From Phoronis australis (Eukaryota > Phoronida > Phoronidae): a DNA stretch of 60,000 nucleotides. Of this stretch, positions 36,808-50,300 are shown piece after piece. Location: positions 291,472 to 351,471 of the forward strand of contig NMRA01000060.1 in NCBI GenBank assembly GCA_002633005.1. The letters run 5' to 3'. The position numbers and the translations under genes are program-made. Below the pieces are notes generated by a model, which had not been told where the DNA came from, did no database searches, and worked only from the letters and a program-made list of their open reading frames with translations. The stretch's first letter is position 1; each line of letters begins with the position of its first letter.

Positions 36808-37470
36808 GGCGTCCTCAGCTTCTTTCTGATCGTCCCCAATACACTACATATAATACTACAAGGTATGACACTTCGGACTTGAAATTCCACGGGTGCTTCA
36901 CTTCAGCCGTCCATAGCAAACATAAAACTCAATAAATTTGCACAAAACAGGGGTTCAACAAACCATGAAGAATTGTTCTTTCTCCCAATACCATTCACGG
37001 TGTCCTGTTACGGCGACTTCGTAAGAAATTCGCAGTCAAAGAACAAAAATATTCACAAAAAGCCCCCACACACGTTTCCCCTAGGCCCGTCGAGGTCAAG
37101 GACGGTACGGAAATTGCCGCTTTGTCGCGTAAAGTCACGATGTCGCTACTTCCGTAACTCACCGGCAATTTCCGTAACCGTCCTTGACCTCGACGGGCCT
37201 AGGGGAAACGTGTGTGGGGGCTTTTTGTGAATATTTTTGTTCTTTGACTGCGAATTTCTTACGAAGTCGCCGTAACAGGACACCGTGAATGGTATTGGGA
37301 GAAAGAACAATTCTTCATGGTTTGTTGAACCCCTGTTTTGTGCAAATTTATTGAGTTTTATGTTTGCTATGGACGGCTGAAGTGAAGCACCCGTGGAATT
37401 TCAAGTCCGAAGTGTCATACCTTGTAGTATTATATGTAGTGTATTGGGGACGATCAGAAGCTGAGGACGC
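36808..37470. repeat. Giant palindrome, arms of about 310 bp
   Basis: Left arm 36808-37119 is complementary to right arm 37163-37470 almost base for base (a few 1-3 base indels, for example one T near 37107/37177 and an AAG near 36830). The spacer is only about 43 bp. Paired landmarks: GGCCCGTCGAGGTCAAGGAC on the left and GTCCTTGACCTCGACGGGCC on the right. It would form a very long hairpin. Open frames in it are mirror images and are not considered genes. Confidence 0.95.
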
Positions 37471-37480
37471 CTGTGCACCT

Positions 37481-38558
37481 GTATGCCTAGAGCATCCATG
37501 TGCAGTGTATTGTCTAATCATGTGCAGTAGCACCACAGGCTACACTTAACTTCGTGGGTTCCGCTGCGTCATCATCTGATTGGATGGCAAACCAAAAGTC
37601 ATTATCAAAAACCAATCGATGTCTTAGCCAGTTGAATTGTACCGATTACAAACTGCCAATAAATTTGTAAATTTCTCAATCCATATAGTTGGTATCTTTG
37701 TGCTTAGGAGATGCACAAAATTTGTCCCACGGTACAGATTTTAACATCGCTTTTCAAACCTTGAAATTGGGATTTTTCAACAAATTCTGCATAGTCGTAA
37801 GCCTTTTCAGAGACGTCACCATCCACATGGCTAGCATCTAAAGGTGAGTTTTTGAAGAAAAGGGTGAGTAAACAGATTATACATTTCTTCACGTACAATA
37901 ACTTGTTCTACCACTTAAATGTTTCAAGGCAAATAAAAACATGGGAGTCCACTACAACATGAATACTCAAGCCCAACTACTAGATATCAACTCAACAACT
38001 GATCATTCAACTCAAAAGATGACTGGCAACTCGCAGTCCATTAGTTTGTCATTGAGGTTATGAAGCACCCCATTAACTTATGTATGCATTTCAGCAACTT
38101 TATTTTAAATGTGGTAGCCCAATTCCCACTACTAAGCCAGAAGTTTTCACCTTGACAAAATATATTTTATATTTAAAACGTCACTAAAAAGCACTTACTT
38201 TCTTTAGCAATCCTTTCTGGATCGTGCATGAAACTTGTCTATGGTACTAGGAGCAATAATCGGTTTTTAGACAAAGACAGGTAGTTAAGTCAAACTTCGG
38301 GGAAAATGAGTTAATTTGGTCTGGACACAAGCTAACGAAAATTGATGTTATTATAGAAATCAGAATTTTTTCGCACTTGAAGACAATCAGTTATGTGTAT
38401 AACCCTAACACGTCTCAAGAGCATCTAACATTTTTCTAGTTACATGGCCAAGATAGGTTATCGATTCTCAAAAAATCTATTAAGATACAGATACAGTGGG
38501 AATAGCAATATCAATCTAATTTCCAATCGCAGTGTCAGTACAGAAGGACTTTTCTTTG
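37481..38558. other. No gene recognised
   Basis: AT-rich, with no repeats or coding signs that I can support. Confidence 0.5.
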
Positions 38559-38678
38559 GCACTGGTCGGATAAAGCGGTTCCTGATTTTGAGAACCAGTT
38601 TCATCCACTGAATAACGGGCCCATTATTCAGTGATTGCCTGGTTCTCAAAATCAGGGACCACTATATCCGACCAGTGC
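38559..38678. mobile_element. Hairpin MITE (GGTTCTCAAAATCAGGGACC family), copy 1
   Basis: 120 bp foldback: left arm GCACTGGTCGGATAAAGCGG then TTCCTGATTTTGAGAACC; right arm its complement, ending CCGACCAGTGC. The loop holds CACTGAATAACGGGCCCATT. Confidence 0.88.
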
Positions 38679-39289
38679 TATGATCAAATTATGTTGACCA
38701 ATAATGAGTGTTGACTAAATTACCTTGTAAGTCTTGTTATGGCAGTGTTATGCCTTAATTTTATAACTAATTGTGAATATTTCATGCTTCATTCGGTGTT
38801 ATTTGTTATATTTTAAATGAATAGCTTTTAATGGCGAAGCAGCCTACTGCCGCCTGTGAGTCGAAACATTTAAAAACCGGTGTATCAGTAAACGACAATG
38901 GTCTTGCGTTGGGCACCGCTTGAGTTGAACTTGTGAAGTCTTGTTGACGACCGCGTGACACAAAGCGGTAGAATTCACGCGCGCCAGCTATACACTTTGC
39001 AAAAACACGTGCTATAGTTCGAGATACCCAGAAAACACTTACCTCCAGTACTCAAAAGGCCGCCTCCAACAGATTAAACGGACGAATTTCAAAAGTGCAG
39101 CTTTCGAAACAGGTAACTATTCGAACTGATCATCCGGGCGTTCGGGTAGTGACGTCATTGTCGCGCCCTCTATTAGTATATATTAAAACAAGTTCTCCAA
39201 CGCTTTCTGTAGGCGGCCAGGCAATCACGGTTCAACCTATGTTCAAAATCACTGCAGCTTCGTGGTTGGAAAACATATGCGCGCACCCG

Positions 39290-39312
39290 GGGGGGGGGGG
39301 GGGGNGGGGGGG
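39290..39312 (+). repeat. Poly(G) run broken by an N
   Basis: More than 20 G with an N at 39305. It marks a sequencing or assembly break; the true length is unknown. Confidence 0.9.
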
Positions 39313-40578
39313 CAAGTGGGAAAACAGGTCCACTTGGTCAGAAATTCGAGCCTAACCCCCCCAACTAAAGGCTGGGTGCGCGCATGGAAAGCTTCACCCA
39401 TTTGCAACAAATTTAATTGGAAAAGGTTCCCATTGCGCGCAAGAGGGGACATAATATATAGCAGGTCGGAACTCGGCCCGGCCCTTAGCTGCTACTTGGT
39501 CCCCGCTCTAGTGAAGAAACTTTATATGCAATCCACTTACTGCTGACCTCAAGAATAGACCGGGCGAATAAATGACACACCTGAAAAGTCAATTTGAACG
39601 TGCCCGTCACGGTAGTGCACCATGAGTCTCAACTAAAGGTGTGGTGCTGCATAACTAATAACCGTGCCTGAGAGCTGTGTCTAAGGCCTAATTTCTTCTC
39701 TAGAGTGAGTGGCCTACGTGAAAACTGGGAAGGTGGGTTAATTTAAACAGCTAAAGCCCTGTTTTGATGGAATCATTGGCGTAAAGATAAAAGCTGGAGT
39801 CAATCAAAAACTTCGCTATGTCACACTGAAAGGATGTTCTGAGTACTGTTCTTGGTGCAACTGAAGTGGTCGTTCTCCGGCACAGTTCGTTAAAAGCGTA
39901 GGTCACGTTTGCGCGTTTTGCAGCCGGACTCGAAAGAACCGTCTGAGAGTCCAAACTGGAGGGTTGTCTTATCCAACATATAGTTTCAGGGGGAAATGGA
40001 TCCATGGAATGTCGTTTTTAATATGATCTGTTAATGTCATGAGGACAGAAACGTGCCGTGGTCTCCGCCGAAGTCACGCTTCTTAGTTGTTGAGGAGTGA
40101 GAGTCTGACTACTCGCCAGCTACCCTTCTGTAACAATGTGATCTTAATCGACTGTAGGACTATAGGGTGTGGACGAGTGTTCGCACTCCGGCGGTGACTT
40201 TTCTCAGTGGTTAAAAAGTCGATCGCGAACAGATCGAGCTTGTTATTACTTGTATTTTGTTTCGCAGACGATTCAGTTTCGATCGACTATGTCACGAGAA
40301 TCCTAAAGCGACTATTGGGCCACCATGTACAGTCTCTTCTGGCGGTAGGCCGGGATTACATCATATTACAGTGCGCCACTCAAAGTCACGGTTCTTGCAT
40401 TCGAAATTAATGACAGGTTCGCAAGGCCGAACGTGCCCCCATCAGATTTATTTACCAGTAATTGGACATAACTACAGTATCACTGCAATCTTTGAAACAT
40501 AAAAAATAATAAAAAATCTTCTTATGAAAAAGTGCGCAATTGCAGCAATGGACCGAACGTGCTCAACTATCCCCAAAA

Positions 40579-40770
40579 ACATTGCGTGGCATCTTCTTAG
40601 TTGAAAGGTTCAAGAATATAAATGAATATAGTGTCGTAGTTGAAGCACGTTGCTCAGCCTAGTAAACACCTTTTGGTTTGAAAAAATGCAACACAAGAAT
40701 ACTCGGGCGACGCCGTGCTGTGTGCACGGGTATGTGCCGCCGGGTTAAAGTGTCAGAATACGGCCGCCGC
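40579..40770 (+). repeat. Dispersed repeat, copy 1 (partner at 44246-44430)
   Basis: Shares CATTGCGTGGCATCTTCT, GGTTCAAGAATATAAATGAA, AGTGTCGTAGTT and TTTGAAAAA-ATGCAACAC with the partner, with indels. Neither copy has a long open frame. Confidence 0.8.
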
Positions 40771-41234
40771 AACCTGTTTTCTCGTTTTTGTATATATTAT
40801 ATCACTTGCATTGACTCAACATATACCGGTACATTCAATTCTGACGACCGACAGCCTCCCGTTCAGTAACACTACGACCTCGCTAAAAAGCAAGACTTCG
40901 CGAGATTATATGCCGTGTACTTTAAAAAAACACGTAACTTTGGCTAGATTTTTAGTTAGGTCCTAGCGTTAGTGAATGTCGCACGCCAGAGAACATGGGT
41001 TAATCAGCGCTATCTTGAGGCTTGGGTCCGAGGCTGCAGATACTGTAATCACTACCAACAGATGACGCTGTATATGAAAACATCACGAGATCGAGGCTAT
41101 TGAATTTGGTCAGTTGTTTTACAGGACTGATTTCTTCGTTGCATAATATTGGACAATTTTCAAGAAAACAGCATAATAAATTAAAAAAATTGTGGTAAAA
41201 CTTGGCCTCCAGGGTCTTGCTGCAATAGTCAAAG

Positions 41235-41368
41235 ATGATGAGTGAGGCGAATTCAACAGAGGCGGTCTTCGACGATGACTTTGACGAGCATGGTCTCTCT
41301 GCCCGCGGAATCCAGCTGATTCTCGATAACAAATTCGAGGAAGCGCAGGCCCATTTTGCCGAGTACAA
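41235..41368 (+). CDS. TTC39C: TTC39C exon 1 (start codon)
   Basis: Codes for residues 1-45, beginning MMSEANSTEAVFDDDFDEHG and including GIQLILDNKFEEAQAHF, the first TPR-like helix of the family. Two ATGs are adjacent (41235 and 41238); the first is taken. The exon ends in phase 2 at donor GTGAGT. The 5' UTR extends upstream but its start is not determined. Confidence 0.93.
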
Positions 41369-44300
41369 GTGAGTCTGTTGATTTATAGGCTAAATTAAAT
41401 CCCAGGTCACGTCCTCCCGGTGGTAGTGTCTCTAAAATAGTGGCAATGCTAGCGTATAGCATACCGAGGGTAGGGGTGCTAAAGCGAAATAGCACACAAT
41501 CGAATACGCTAGAATAAGCTAGTTGTACTAGACTAGGCTAGTCCCTTGGCAGTGGGCTACAATACTTCCCATCGGTCTCTACCATTTCTGTACTAATGTC
41601 GTCTCTGTAAATTTTAATTGGGCAGAGTCCAAATCTGTTCTTAAATGGGCCTAGTCTAGTCCAAATTCGGTCTTAAATGGGCGGAGTCCAAATCTAGTCA
41701 CTGAAGAAAAGGTATTCATCTCGTTAAAAATACATTTTACACTTAAAATTGTCACTTAAAGTCTTAAAAATGCTTACGTTTTCAGTGAACCTGTTGCTCG
41801 TATAAAGCATTTGCAAAATAAGAAAACGCAAGTTTAATTTTTCAAATGTAGGCCCGTCAAATAGACATTGCATTGCCCTGAATGCTGCATGCATGCAGGG
41901 AAGATAGTACTCCCCATGAAAAGTTAACTCATAAACATACATATATATGCGCATGATTTATAATTAACATATGACTCTGAATACAATTTAGTCAACATAA
42001 CTTGAACTTGAACCTATCCATGAAAATCTGTCACGGTACACTTGAGTTTCTCTTACCAGCTGCCATTTTGAGGCAGCTGCGTGAAATCACGCCTGCTGAT
42101 GACCAAAGAGTTCAAGGGACACAAATTCACCTAATTTCACCTGATATTTTCCCTTGCTAATTTGCAAGTGTCACGCACTTTGCTCGTCTTGTACTAGCCG
42201 TTGCCTAACTCACTGAGTTAGAATACTTTGTGGTTATCACAGTGAAAAAGTTAACAGTGACCAAAAAAGTGGGGTTGGAATTCTTCGCCAAAGTCACCTT
42301 AGTTCCCGTAGCTATGCTTCATCGAAGATATGTGTAGAAGCAGAAAGGATCACTGAAGAAAGTAAGCGCTTTTTAAGTGATCATTTTTTTGTGTAGAAAA
42401 TATTTTTGACGAGGTGAAAACTCTTACTCAGTGAACAAATTTCGCCTACCGCCTGTTTAAAATACATGGTACGAAATTAGTGCAGAAAGTAATGGGAAGT
42501 ATTGTATTCCTTAACTGGCCAACCAAGGGGCTACTTGTTGCCTACTCAAATATTAGGTGAAGTTGCCTTTTTATGCCATATTGTGTCATCGCGAGGTCCC
42601 AGCAAAAACAACAAAAGGCCCATAACAGTTGTATTGAATAGAGGTCTGAATAGAACACCATTGCATTTAGGTGATTTTCGCAGCTGTTTGAACTAAAATG
42701 CGATTCGCACGGTGACGGAGACAACAGCAAGCCAATGTTACTAAAGCTGCCTAACAGTTCATTAAATTTGGCAATTAATATCATTAGGGGTCTCAGAGCA
42801 ATGGTCTTAACATCCCGTAGGAACCAAATTTACAGGAGTTACTGTTCAAGATTGGCTTTAATGACTGTCTTCGTGATGCTTGTCTGTGGGAATTAAAAGG
42901 ATGTTGGCAAAGAATTTCAACTTCTCTTTTTTGGTCAATGTTAACTTTTTTAATTGACATCACGCAATTCTGGAATAAAAATTTCCTGCTTAAGTTATCT
43001 AATTAAAAGTTTCAAGTCTCTCCGGAAGATCCTTTATCTATTTTGTGATTTTTATTGAAGAGCAAGCAATATTCGGTAGAGAATCTATTGATAGCAGAGC
43101 TGATTTTGTAGTAAATAGGTGGTCCCTGATTAAAAGTGATTTGAGAACCAGTTACTCCTAACTGAATAATGGGAGCAGCTGGTGCTCTAATCACTTTTAA
43201 TCAGGGCCCCACCTATTAGCATTACAGTGCCCTATATTTTAATTTTAACAGACTATATTACCAGGAGTCTATGAGAACCATTTGATCCCCTCACCAATGC
43301 TATTCTGAATCTCACCTTGGATGACACTGCGGATAATGTTCTCAAGAAATTAGTTGAACAGCCAGATTAATCAAATACAGCAACAGGGCTACTATTTACA
43401 ATTTTTTACTAATGTTTTGTCCGAAATATTTGACTTTCGTATAATGTAGGCCGGTTCACCATTAGTTGTGGACATTAATTATTGCACTGTTGGAACATCA
43501 TGACTTGCAATCAAGTATGATGTTTTTCGTCTGCGTCCAAGTAAACCCTGAAAACTAACAGTGTCCCGTCTTATCATTTCTGCTAGTACTGTTTGGTCTG
43601 TAGTTCTCTGCATATTTGACCTCTGTATCTGATGACAATACCTCTTGTTTCAGGGAGGTCAGTGCACAGATGAATGCAGGTCACAGTTTCGTCATGTATC
43701 TGGTACGTCTTTCATTTTATAATGCAGCATATGCACAAAAGACTGAAATAATCTGAAATACAAATTGACCAATATGTGAAATTAAATCATGACAAAATAC
43801 TCTGTTACGGCAATATCCCCGTCACACCAGAGGCACAGTGTCACTATGGTTTTTGGTCAAAAGCGCCATTACCGCAGTGACACCGCCAGTAGTGTTTCAT
43901 AGTTTTTTCCTACCCGTCGTTTTTCTTCACTCCACGGGATCGCCGTAAGGTCGCCAGTCTAAGTTTTCGCCGACTGCACGGCGGTAGTACTGCGGAAGCA
44001 CGGCGGTGATGGAGGTGCTACTTTGGTCCTTGTACAGTACCATGGCAGTCATGACGGTCTCGCGACAATCCCACTGTGGGTTGGCCCAACCCGCGGTGGC
44101 ACTGCGGAAGTTTTGAACGTGTTCAAAGTTTCCGCCGTGCCACTGCAAAGGTCTGCAGCGATTAATGGTGGAACCACTGTGGTTTATGTCGTACAAGCAC
44201 CGCAGTGGCACCACACCTCTGGTGTGAAAGGGGTATAAAGTTGCAGAAATATTGCGTGGCATCTTCTAAGTTGAAGGGTTCAAGAATATAAATGAACAGT

Positions 44301-47300
44301 GTCGTAGTTAAAGCACATCTCTCAGCCTAAACACCTTGACAGGTTTGAAAAATGCAACACCACAACATTTGGGCAGGGTGCTGTGTGTACCAGTTATAGT
44401 TTACAATGCTGGATGCAGCACATCAAACTGTCATCGGTGCGGTCAACGCAATTCTGCTTTCTCGTGTTACTGTTTAATTCACTTTTTGACTCAACACACA
44501 TTCAATTCATGAGTTTAGTACCCAATCCATAATTTCCAAATTTCACTTTTAAGCCTGAGTATGGTATATACACCACATTTTCAGAAACTTTTCGGGTTGT
44601 AATGTGTACCTATTTCAAAAGGACCATGAGTGTTCGTTTATCTCTATGTTCAACAATGAAACAACGTTTCTTTAAATGACTTTGTCTTATGACAGCGAGC
44701 TCTGATGTCGTTTGAAGATAGCCAGTTGGCAGAGGCCATGAAGGCACTAGAAGAGACGGAGAAGAGATGCACAACGACTGATGGGTTTGTGCGCTCTATA
44801 AAGAACAAAATTAGCGGCAAGCAGGGAATCAAGGTAGGCCAAGACTTCCTCAAACATGCAGAATGGTTTAAGGAATTAGCTGGTGTATAAGTAGATACCC
44901 ACATATTTTGTGTGGTTATGGAAAAGTATTGGACTTAACACAGTCTGGCTTTTTGTGCAATTTAACATTTGATTATTCTTCACCAATTTAGCACACAGCA
45001 TGACCGACAATTGAAATTCTAATTTGTCACTTTTTACCTCAAAAATATTAAAAAATCTTCAGTCTATTTCAAGCATGGTTTGTACTATGGGAGGTCTTGT
45101 GACAATGTTTTTGGTAAATTTTCAATCATCTGCATTGAAGTTATAAATCTTTGAACAATGAAGAAAATGAGTTTGTCATTTATTTTTGTGCAAAATAAGT
45201 AGAGAATTACATAAGTGTATCTTGCAGAGTTCAAACATTTCAAAATTACACTGTTTTTGTTTTTATGTAAAAGGTAAATAAAGCGATGTTATATGTTGAA
45301 AACCAACTTTAAGCGACCTACTGTTTTCAAACCCATCACATCGTGTTCCTTACTTAAATTGAAAATGATTTCTTGGCTCAAGACAGACTGACAGGTCCTT
45401 ACTGTTTCTTAGCCATTAAGTTCACCCAGGCAGTATGGTCGTCAGAAATTCCAGACAATTTGTAATAATCGGAATTTCAATATGAGACATTTGATGGAGA
45501 TCTCTTTGGCATTGTGGGAACACAAAAGGACATGTTTGACCTAATTTTAAACTCTGGAGGTCAAGACAGCCAGAGTTAGTGAAGGTGAAATGCAATTATT
45601 TCTTTCATTCTTGGCATTTAAAAAAGTGTACTCAGCCGCCATCGTGGGACACAGCAAATTTTGTTGTGTTGCCGTTATATTGGACAATGGCTATTGAAAC
45701 AAAAGATGATATGGCAATGCTGTTTTATATGAGGCGTTGAAATTTTTCAGAACTGATAATTACTCGCAAATAGTTGCAGTAACGTTATGCCTGTCGGTTT
45801 CGTAAATGGGAATGTTTCGTGGAAAGCGCAGTAGATAGTAGAATTTTCTCTATTATATTGAGATAAGGATGATATGCACGAGAAAGAGAAGACTGCTTTT
45901 TTGAAAAATGCCAAATTTCTATTTAATGTTCACATAGTCATAGTGCTCAACATTAGCTGCTGTCTAATTGTCCCGGAGAACTCAAAATTATGTGCAGACA
46001 AGCTGAACTATCAAGTGGTCGTCTTGTAGGGCTGACCACAATGCCATCATTTAGCAGTGGGATGTAACTGTTCCTTTAAGAAAGAGTTACTGCAGCTAAG
46101 ATTAGGGCATTTAACTCAGTAGTGGTAGCCTGGGAGTCAGTGATTAGTTTCTTCTATCTAGATTGTAACTTTGGCTTACTTTTAGTGAAATGCCAGTCAT
46201 GTTTCACTTAAGCTTCGTACGTGGTATTATAGAGTTGCACGGCGACATCTCCATTGACAAGGCATCAATAGACTTGAAAATTTTTGATTCAACGGTCCTT
46301 TTGAGGAAAGAAATTAAGAAAATAATGACAGTTTGCCACATTTTATACACCATTGTGCCGTGACTGAAATTCAAAATGATCCCAAAAGAGACCCCATGTT
46401 TTTTTGAGTCTTATTTCTCAAAGAGTCCTCATGGGGCTATGTTGGTGAGGTCTCCTTCGGAAATCCTTTGTATAGCCAACACAAGCAACATGGTTTTTTA
46501 TTCGAAAAATGGTGTTTGTGAAGAAAGTCTTTTCTTTAATTGCAGGCTTCTTTATCTCTGGAGGAGCGACTCAAAAGACAAGTACTTTCTGCTGATGCCG
46601 TTTTGTTCCAAGCCATTCTCACATTTACGGGACAGGACCTGTCTAGTTACGTCAAGGGAGGCTGGCTGCTACGAAAAGCCTGGAAAGTTTACGAAAAATC
46701 CTACAAAGAGATCAAGGCCCTGCACGATGGTCTACCTCTGCCTTCTCCTGTCAGCAATGACAGCAATGACATCACTGGTTCACAGAGTTGTGTAGACTTT
46801 CAGAGTGCTCATGACACTAACTCTGTTGTCAAAGATGGCGGCATGTCAAGGACATTTTCTGTCCCTTCGACAGAGTCTCTTACAAAGATGGACGAGGTCG
46901 TTTCTAAGGAAAGCGCCGCCCGGTTACTCGGCGGAGTCAGTTTTGGCTATGGTGTGTTTCAACTATGCATCTCCATGGTACCAGCAAAAGTTCTCAAGTT
47001 GATTGAGTTTCTGGGCTTTACTGGGGATCGTGATGTTGGTCTGAACGCTATCGAGTTTGCCAGCAGGAGTACTGACATGAGAGCCCCAATGGCCATGTAA
47101 GTGCTGGTTTGGGTGAAATCACGTGTCTCAAAAAGGTAGCCACGGCAACCGATGCATTTTGTGGGCTACTACATGTAACACTGAGCCTCCAGTTTTGAAG
47201 TTTGATTCTGAGCTTGGATTTTTTGCCACTGATCTCACTAATTTCTTTGAAAAGTGGGTATGGTGCTTTAAAGCCATTATTGAGTGGGTCAAAAATGGCC

Positions 47301-50300
47301 ATCTTCAAAGTAAGATAATATAAGAATGAGGCAATTTATTAAGCCATGATGAACACATATGCGCTCTATTCTGGTCACAGTATAACCATAGAAAAAAGTT
47401 GTCTCAACTTGCCTCATTTCATGATTCAATTGTGCCTGACCTGTTGCAAGGTCAGTGGCCTTATGTGAATCAGGATGTCCCTAGATAATTATCATATTAC
47501 TGAAGCAGAACTCAAAATTGTTTATGTCATTGTTTGAAATTGTTATTTCAGTATAAACTACACTGTTAAAGTTCTTGTTTATGCCAGTTTGAATTTCGTT
47601 GTCCCAAATCGTAGATACTGTCCCGAACTTGAGAATAACTGAGTAACCTAGTTTTTGAACTTGGATTTTGAATTTTGGGCAAGGATTAAGTGCCCCTTAT
47701 GTGCAAATGAACGCCCGAAATGCAAGAACGTGATCAAAATTTTTAGTTTGTCCATATCATTTTCTGTGTTGTAGGTTGACATTGCTGTGGTACCACACTG
47801 CAATACGACAATTCTTCTCTTTAGATGGAGATGACAAGGAAGCAGGTACTTCTGCGATTATTCGCAAATTGTTATGTATTCGAAGCTGTATTTCTCCGTT
47901 TAGTGAGCTGAAACGAAAATCAGATTACGCTCTATTTCCGTTACTAAAAACAAAATCAAAACAAGTTTATTGGAGTTGGCCAACCTTAAATTTTCAGTTT
48001 CAAAAATGACGCTCATTCTGCTATGATTCAAGGTTGGATCAGCATGGTGGTGTTCTTAGAACCCAAAGCGCTTTGGTAAAGAATTAAACACTGATAGCTA
48101 AATATATGTAGTGCAGCTTTAACACTTTTGTGCTCTGTGATAATTAATTTTTTTTGAGTTAGTGAGGGTAAAGATTCTTCAGTTTAGAATTTATTTCTAA
48201 AATTGCCATTTTCCATTTTTCAAAGGGAAATTGATAACTAAGAAATGAATCAAAATGCCGTCTGATGATATGTCCACCATAAAAATTGAAGTAAAACTTG
48301 TTTTTGTTGAGAAATGTGATGAAATTCAACTTAGTAGTACCGTGAGGTAACATATTGAAATATATGAATTATTATAGCTAACCACGTTATTGTCCAAATC
48401 TGTAATATCCTTTATTGAGGTTTTATCTGATGTCATGAATACCTCTATTGAAGTAGCAAAGGAATACAGTGGTGTATTCACCAGTTGAAGGAGACACACC
48501 CACCGAGCTTGTTGTGTCCAGGTCTACCAAAGAACTGGAAGGCCATCTCTACTCGATAGATGTGTTCTTTTCTTTTCTGATCCTTTTTCCAACAAACTAT
48601 TTTTGTTTCTTAAACACTATTACTCAAACACTGAAGTTTTGTCCTTTTCGTTATTTATTTAGTTTATTTTTCACTTTCTCTTTTTCAGGTGTTCCAGAAG
48701 CTACAGAAATAATCGATGAGTGTGAAAGCAAGTACCCAGACTCTGCTCTATTTCTATTCTTCAAAGGCAGGGTGTTACGAACAAAGGTAAAACATACTCA
48801 TGTGAAGTGTGTGTACAGAGATTGCCATGCTGCAATGCTAAAACAGGCATTAATGTAAATTCTTGATTTCGCAAATATTGTCTATGAAACGTGCAAGCGT
48901 TATTGCTCAATTTGTTGTGTATAGGCCTCTGACAGAAACAAAACAACATTGTATTAACGAAGAACGGTATTCAGTTATGATCTCTATTACACAATGAGTC
49001 CAACTTTTGATATTTCTTGACTTACAACTCTCTTCAAGAGTCATGATATGGTTTAGTGTTACAGTATGATTGTTTGCCTAGTTTGCAACTGTCTTTGCGA
49101 GATTTTCCACCAATAAACCAGCCAAATACAGGCCCATGAGCCTGCAGTTTTCCAAGTGTAGTCTCATGGGCATGTATTTGGAACCACACCAAAAATTTTT
49201 TTAATTTGTACGGTTTCCCAAAATGAATGGTGTCTCTGAATCTCAAAGTGAGAAACATAAGAGCTTATTTCAGTTGTTTTTGGTTTAATGCTAAGCAATG
49301 GCATCATTGGGGCCATCAACACCAAAATACACCGTATTGGCCCTCATTTCACATCAATGTGGGTGGCACATGTTCTGTTTCAAGGGCCCCTGTTCTCGAA
49401 AGTACACGCCGTCTTGTATTTGGAGTATTAGGTAAATACGATTTTCCAAATATATGCCATTCGACTTACTGTAAAAAGTTTTTGATACAGTGAAAACAAT
49501 GAAGTGGGGAATGAATGACAGGTTGCAATCTTCTAATGTAATGGTTTGACTAATTGCCTTGCATGGCATCACTTAACCAAATGTCAATCCTATCAAGATC
49601 CATCATCTGTATCAATTGCCAGTGATGTGTTTCACTCGGCTTGGGCAATTAGTATGATTGTAAAAATGCCACATGGTATGTGACTGATTAAATACGTTTC
49701 CCGTAATATTTTGAAATGTCTTTCGTTTTATCGAGAATTTCTGTTTTTCAGGTCAAGTCGTTTTTTTCGAAACAATCAATTGTCTAGTGGTTCTACTGCA
49801 TTTTGGACAAATGAAATGTGGCATATGATTTAGACTACTTATGATTACATTGATTACAAAACTGATCTTAACCTCTTCTCTGATGATAGATGATTTCTGG
49901 AAAGCACCGACAGTTTGTTACTATTTGGCTCATAAACCGGCCCTTTGACACGTGCTGTGTGCAACATAAGTTTTAGTTGTATTCAATATGGTGAGCAAGT
50001 TCCTTTGATTTATTTCAGTGTCACCTAGAGGAGTCACTAGCCACATACAACATGGCTCTGGAAAAGTCCAAAACACAACGAGAGATACAGGTGGTCTGCC
50101 ATTACGAGATAGGCTGGAGTCACATGATGAAAATGAGCTTCGCCGTAGCGCTAAAGTCATTCGTCATGTAAGGTCATTCTGTTAAGCTTTGTCCTTTATT
50201 GATTTATGAATTAAGCATGATTGATGGTGACACGTTCAGGAGTGTGAAAAATAGTCTAACACTTAATATTAAGTCTGCACTTTATGGTATTTTGTGCCTT

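Larger units (their letters stand above)
38860..41234 (+). promoter_or_regulatory. Upstream region and probable promoter/5' UTR area of TTC39C
   Basis: CpG-richer than the surroundings (for example CACGCGCGCCAG near 38978), consistent with a promoter zone, but no TATA box or start site can be assigned. It also holds a G-run with an N (39290-39312), a repeat shared with intron 2 (40579-40770) and, on the minus strand, a donor-like GAG before GTAAGTG at about 39050 that could belong to an unseen divergent transcript. Confidence 0.35.
47097..50018 (+). other. TTC39C introns 4 to 6
   Basis: Introns of 678, 843 and 1232 bp separate exons 4, 5, 6 and 7. AT-rich; no repeats beyond simple sequence seen. 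Pyrimidine tracts precede each acceptor. Confidence 0.75.

Noticed and set aside
36973-37549. Open frames of 60-85 codons inside the large palindrome
   Set aside because: They mirror each other across the inverted arms and show no domain.
39095-39546. Frames running through the G-run at 39290-39312
   Set aside because: They pass through an N and a homopolymer of unknown length.
46376-46795. 139-codon plus-strand frame overlapping TTC39C exon 4
   Set aside because: It is in a different frame from the conserved exon; its first part is intron 3.
48469-48858. 129-codon plus-strand frame spanning TTC39C exon 6
   Set aside because: Only 48689-48786 is conserved; the rest is intron read-through on both sides.
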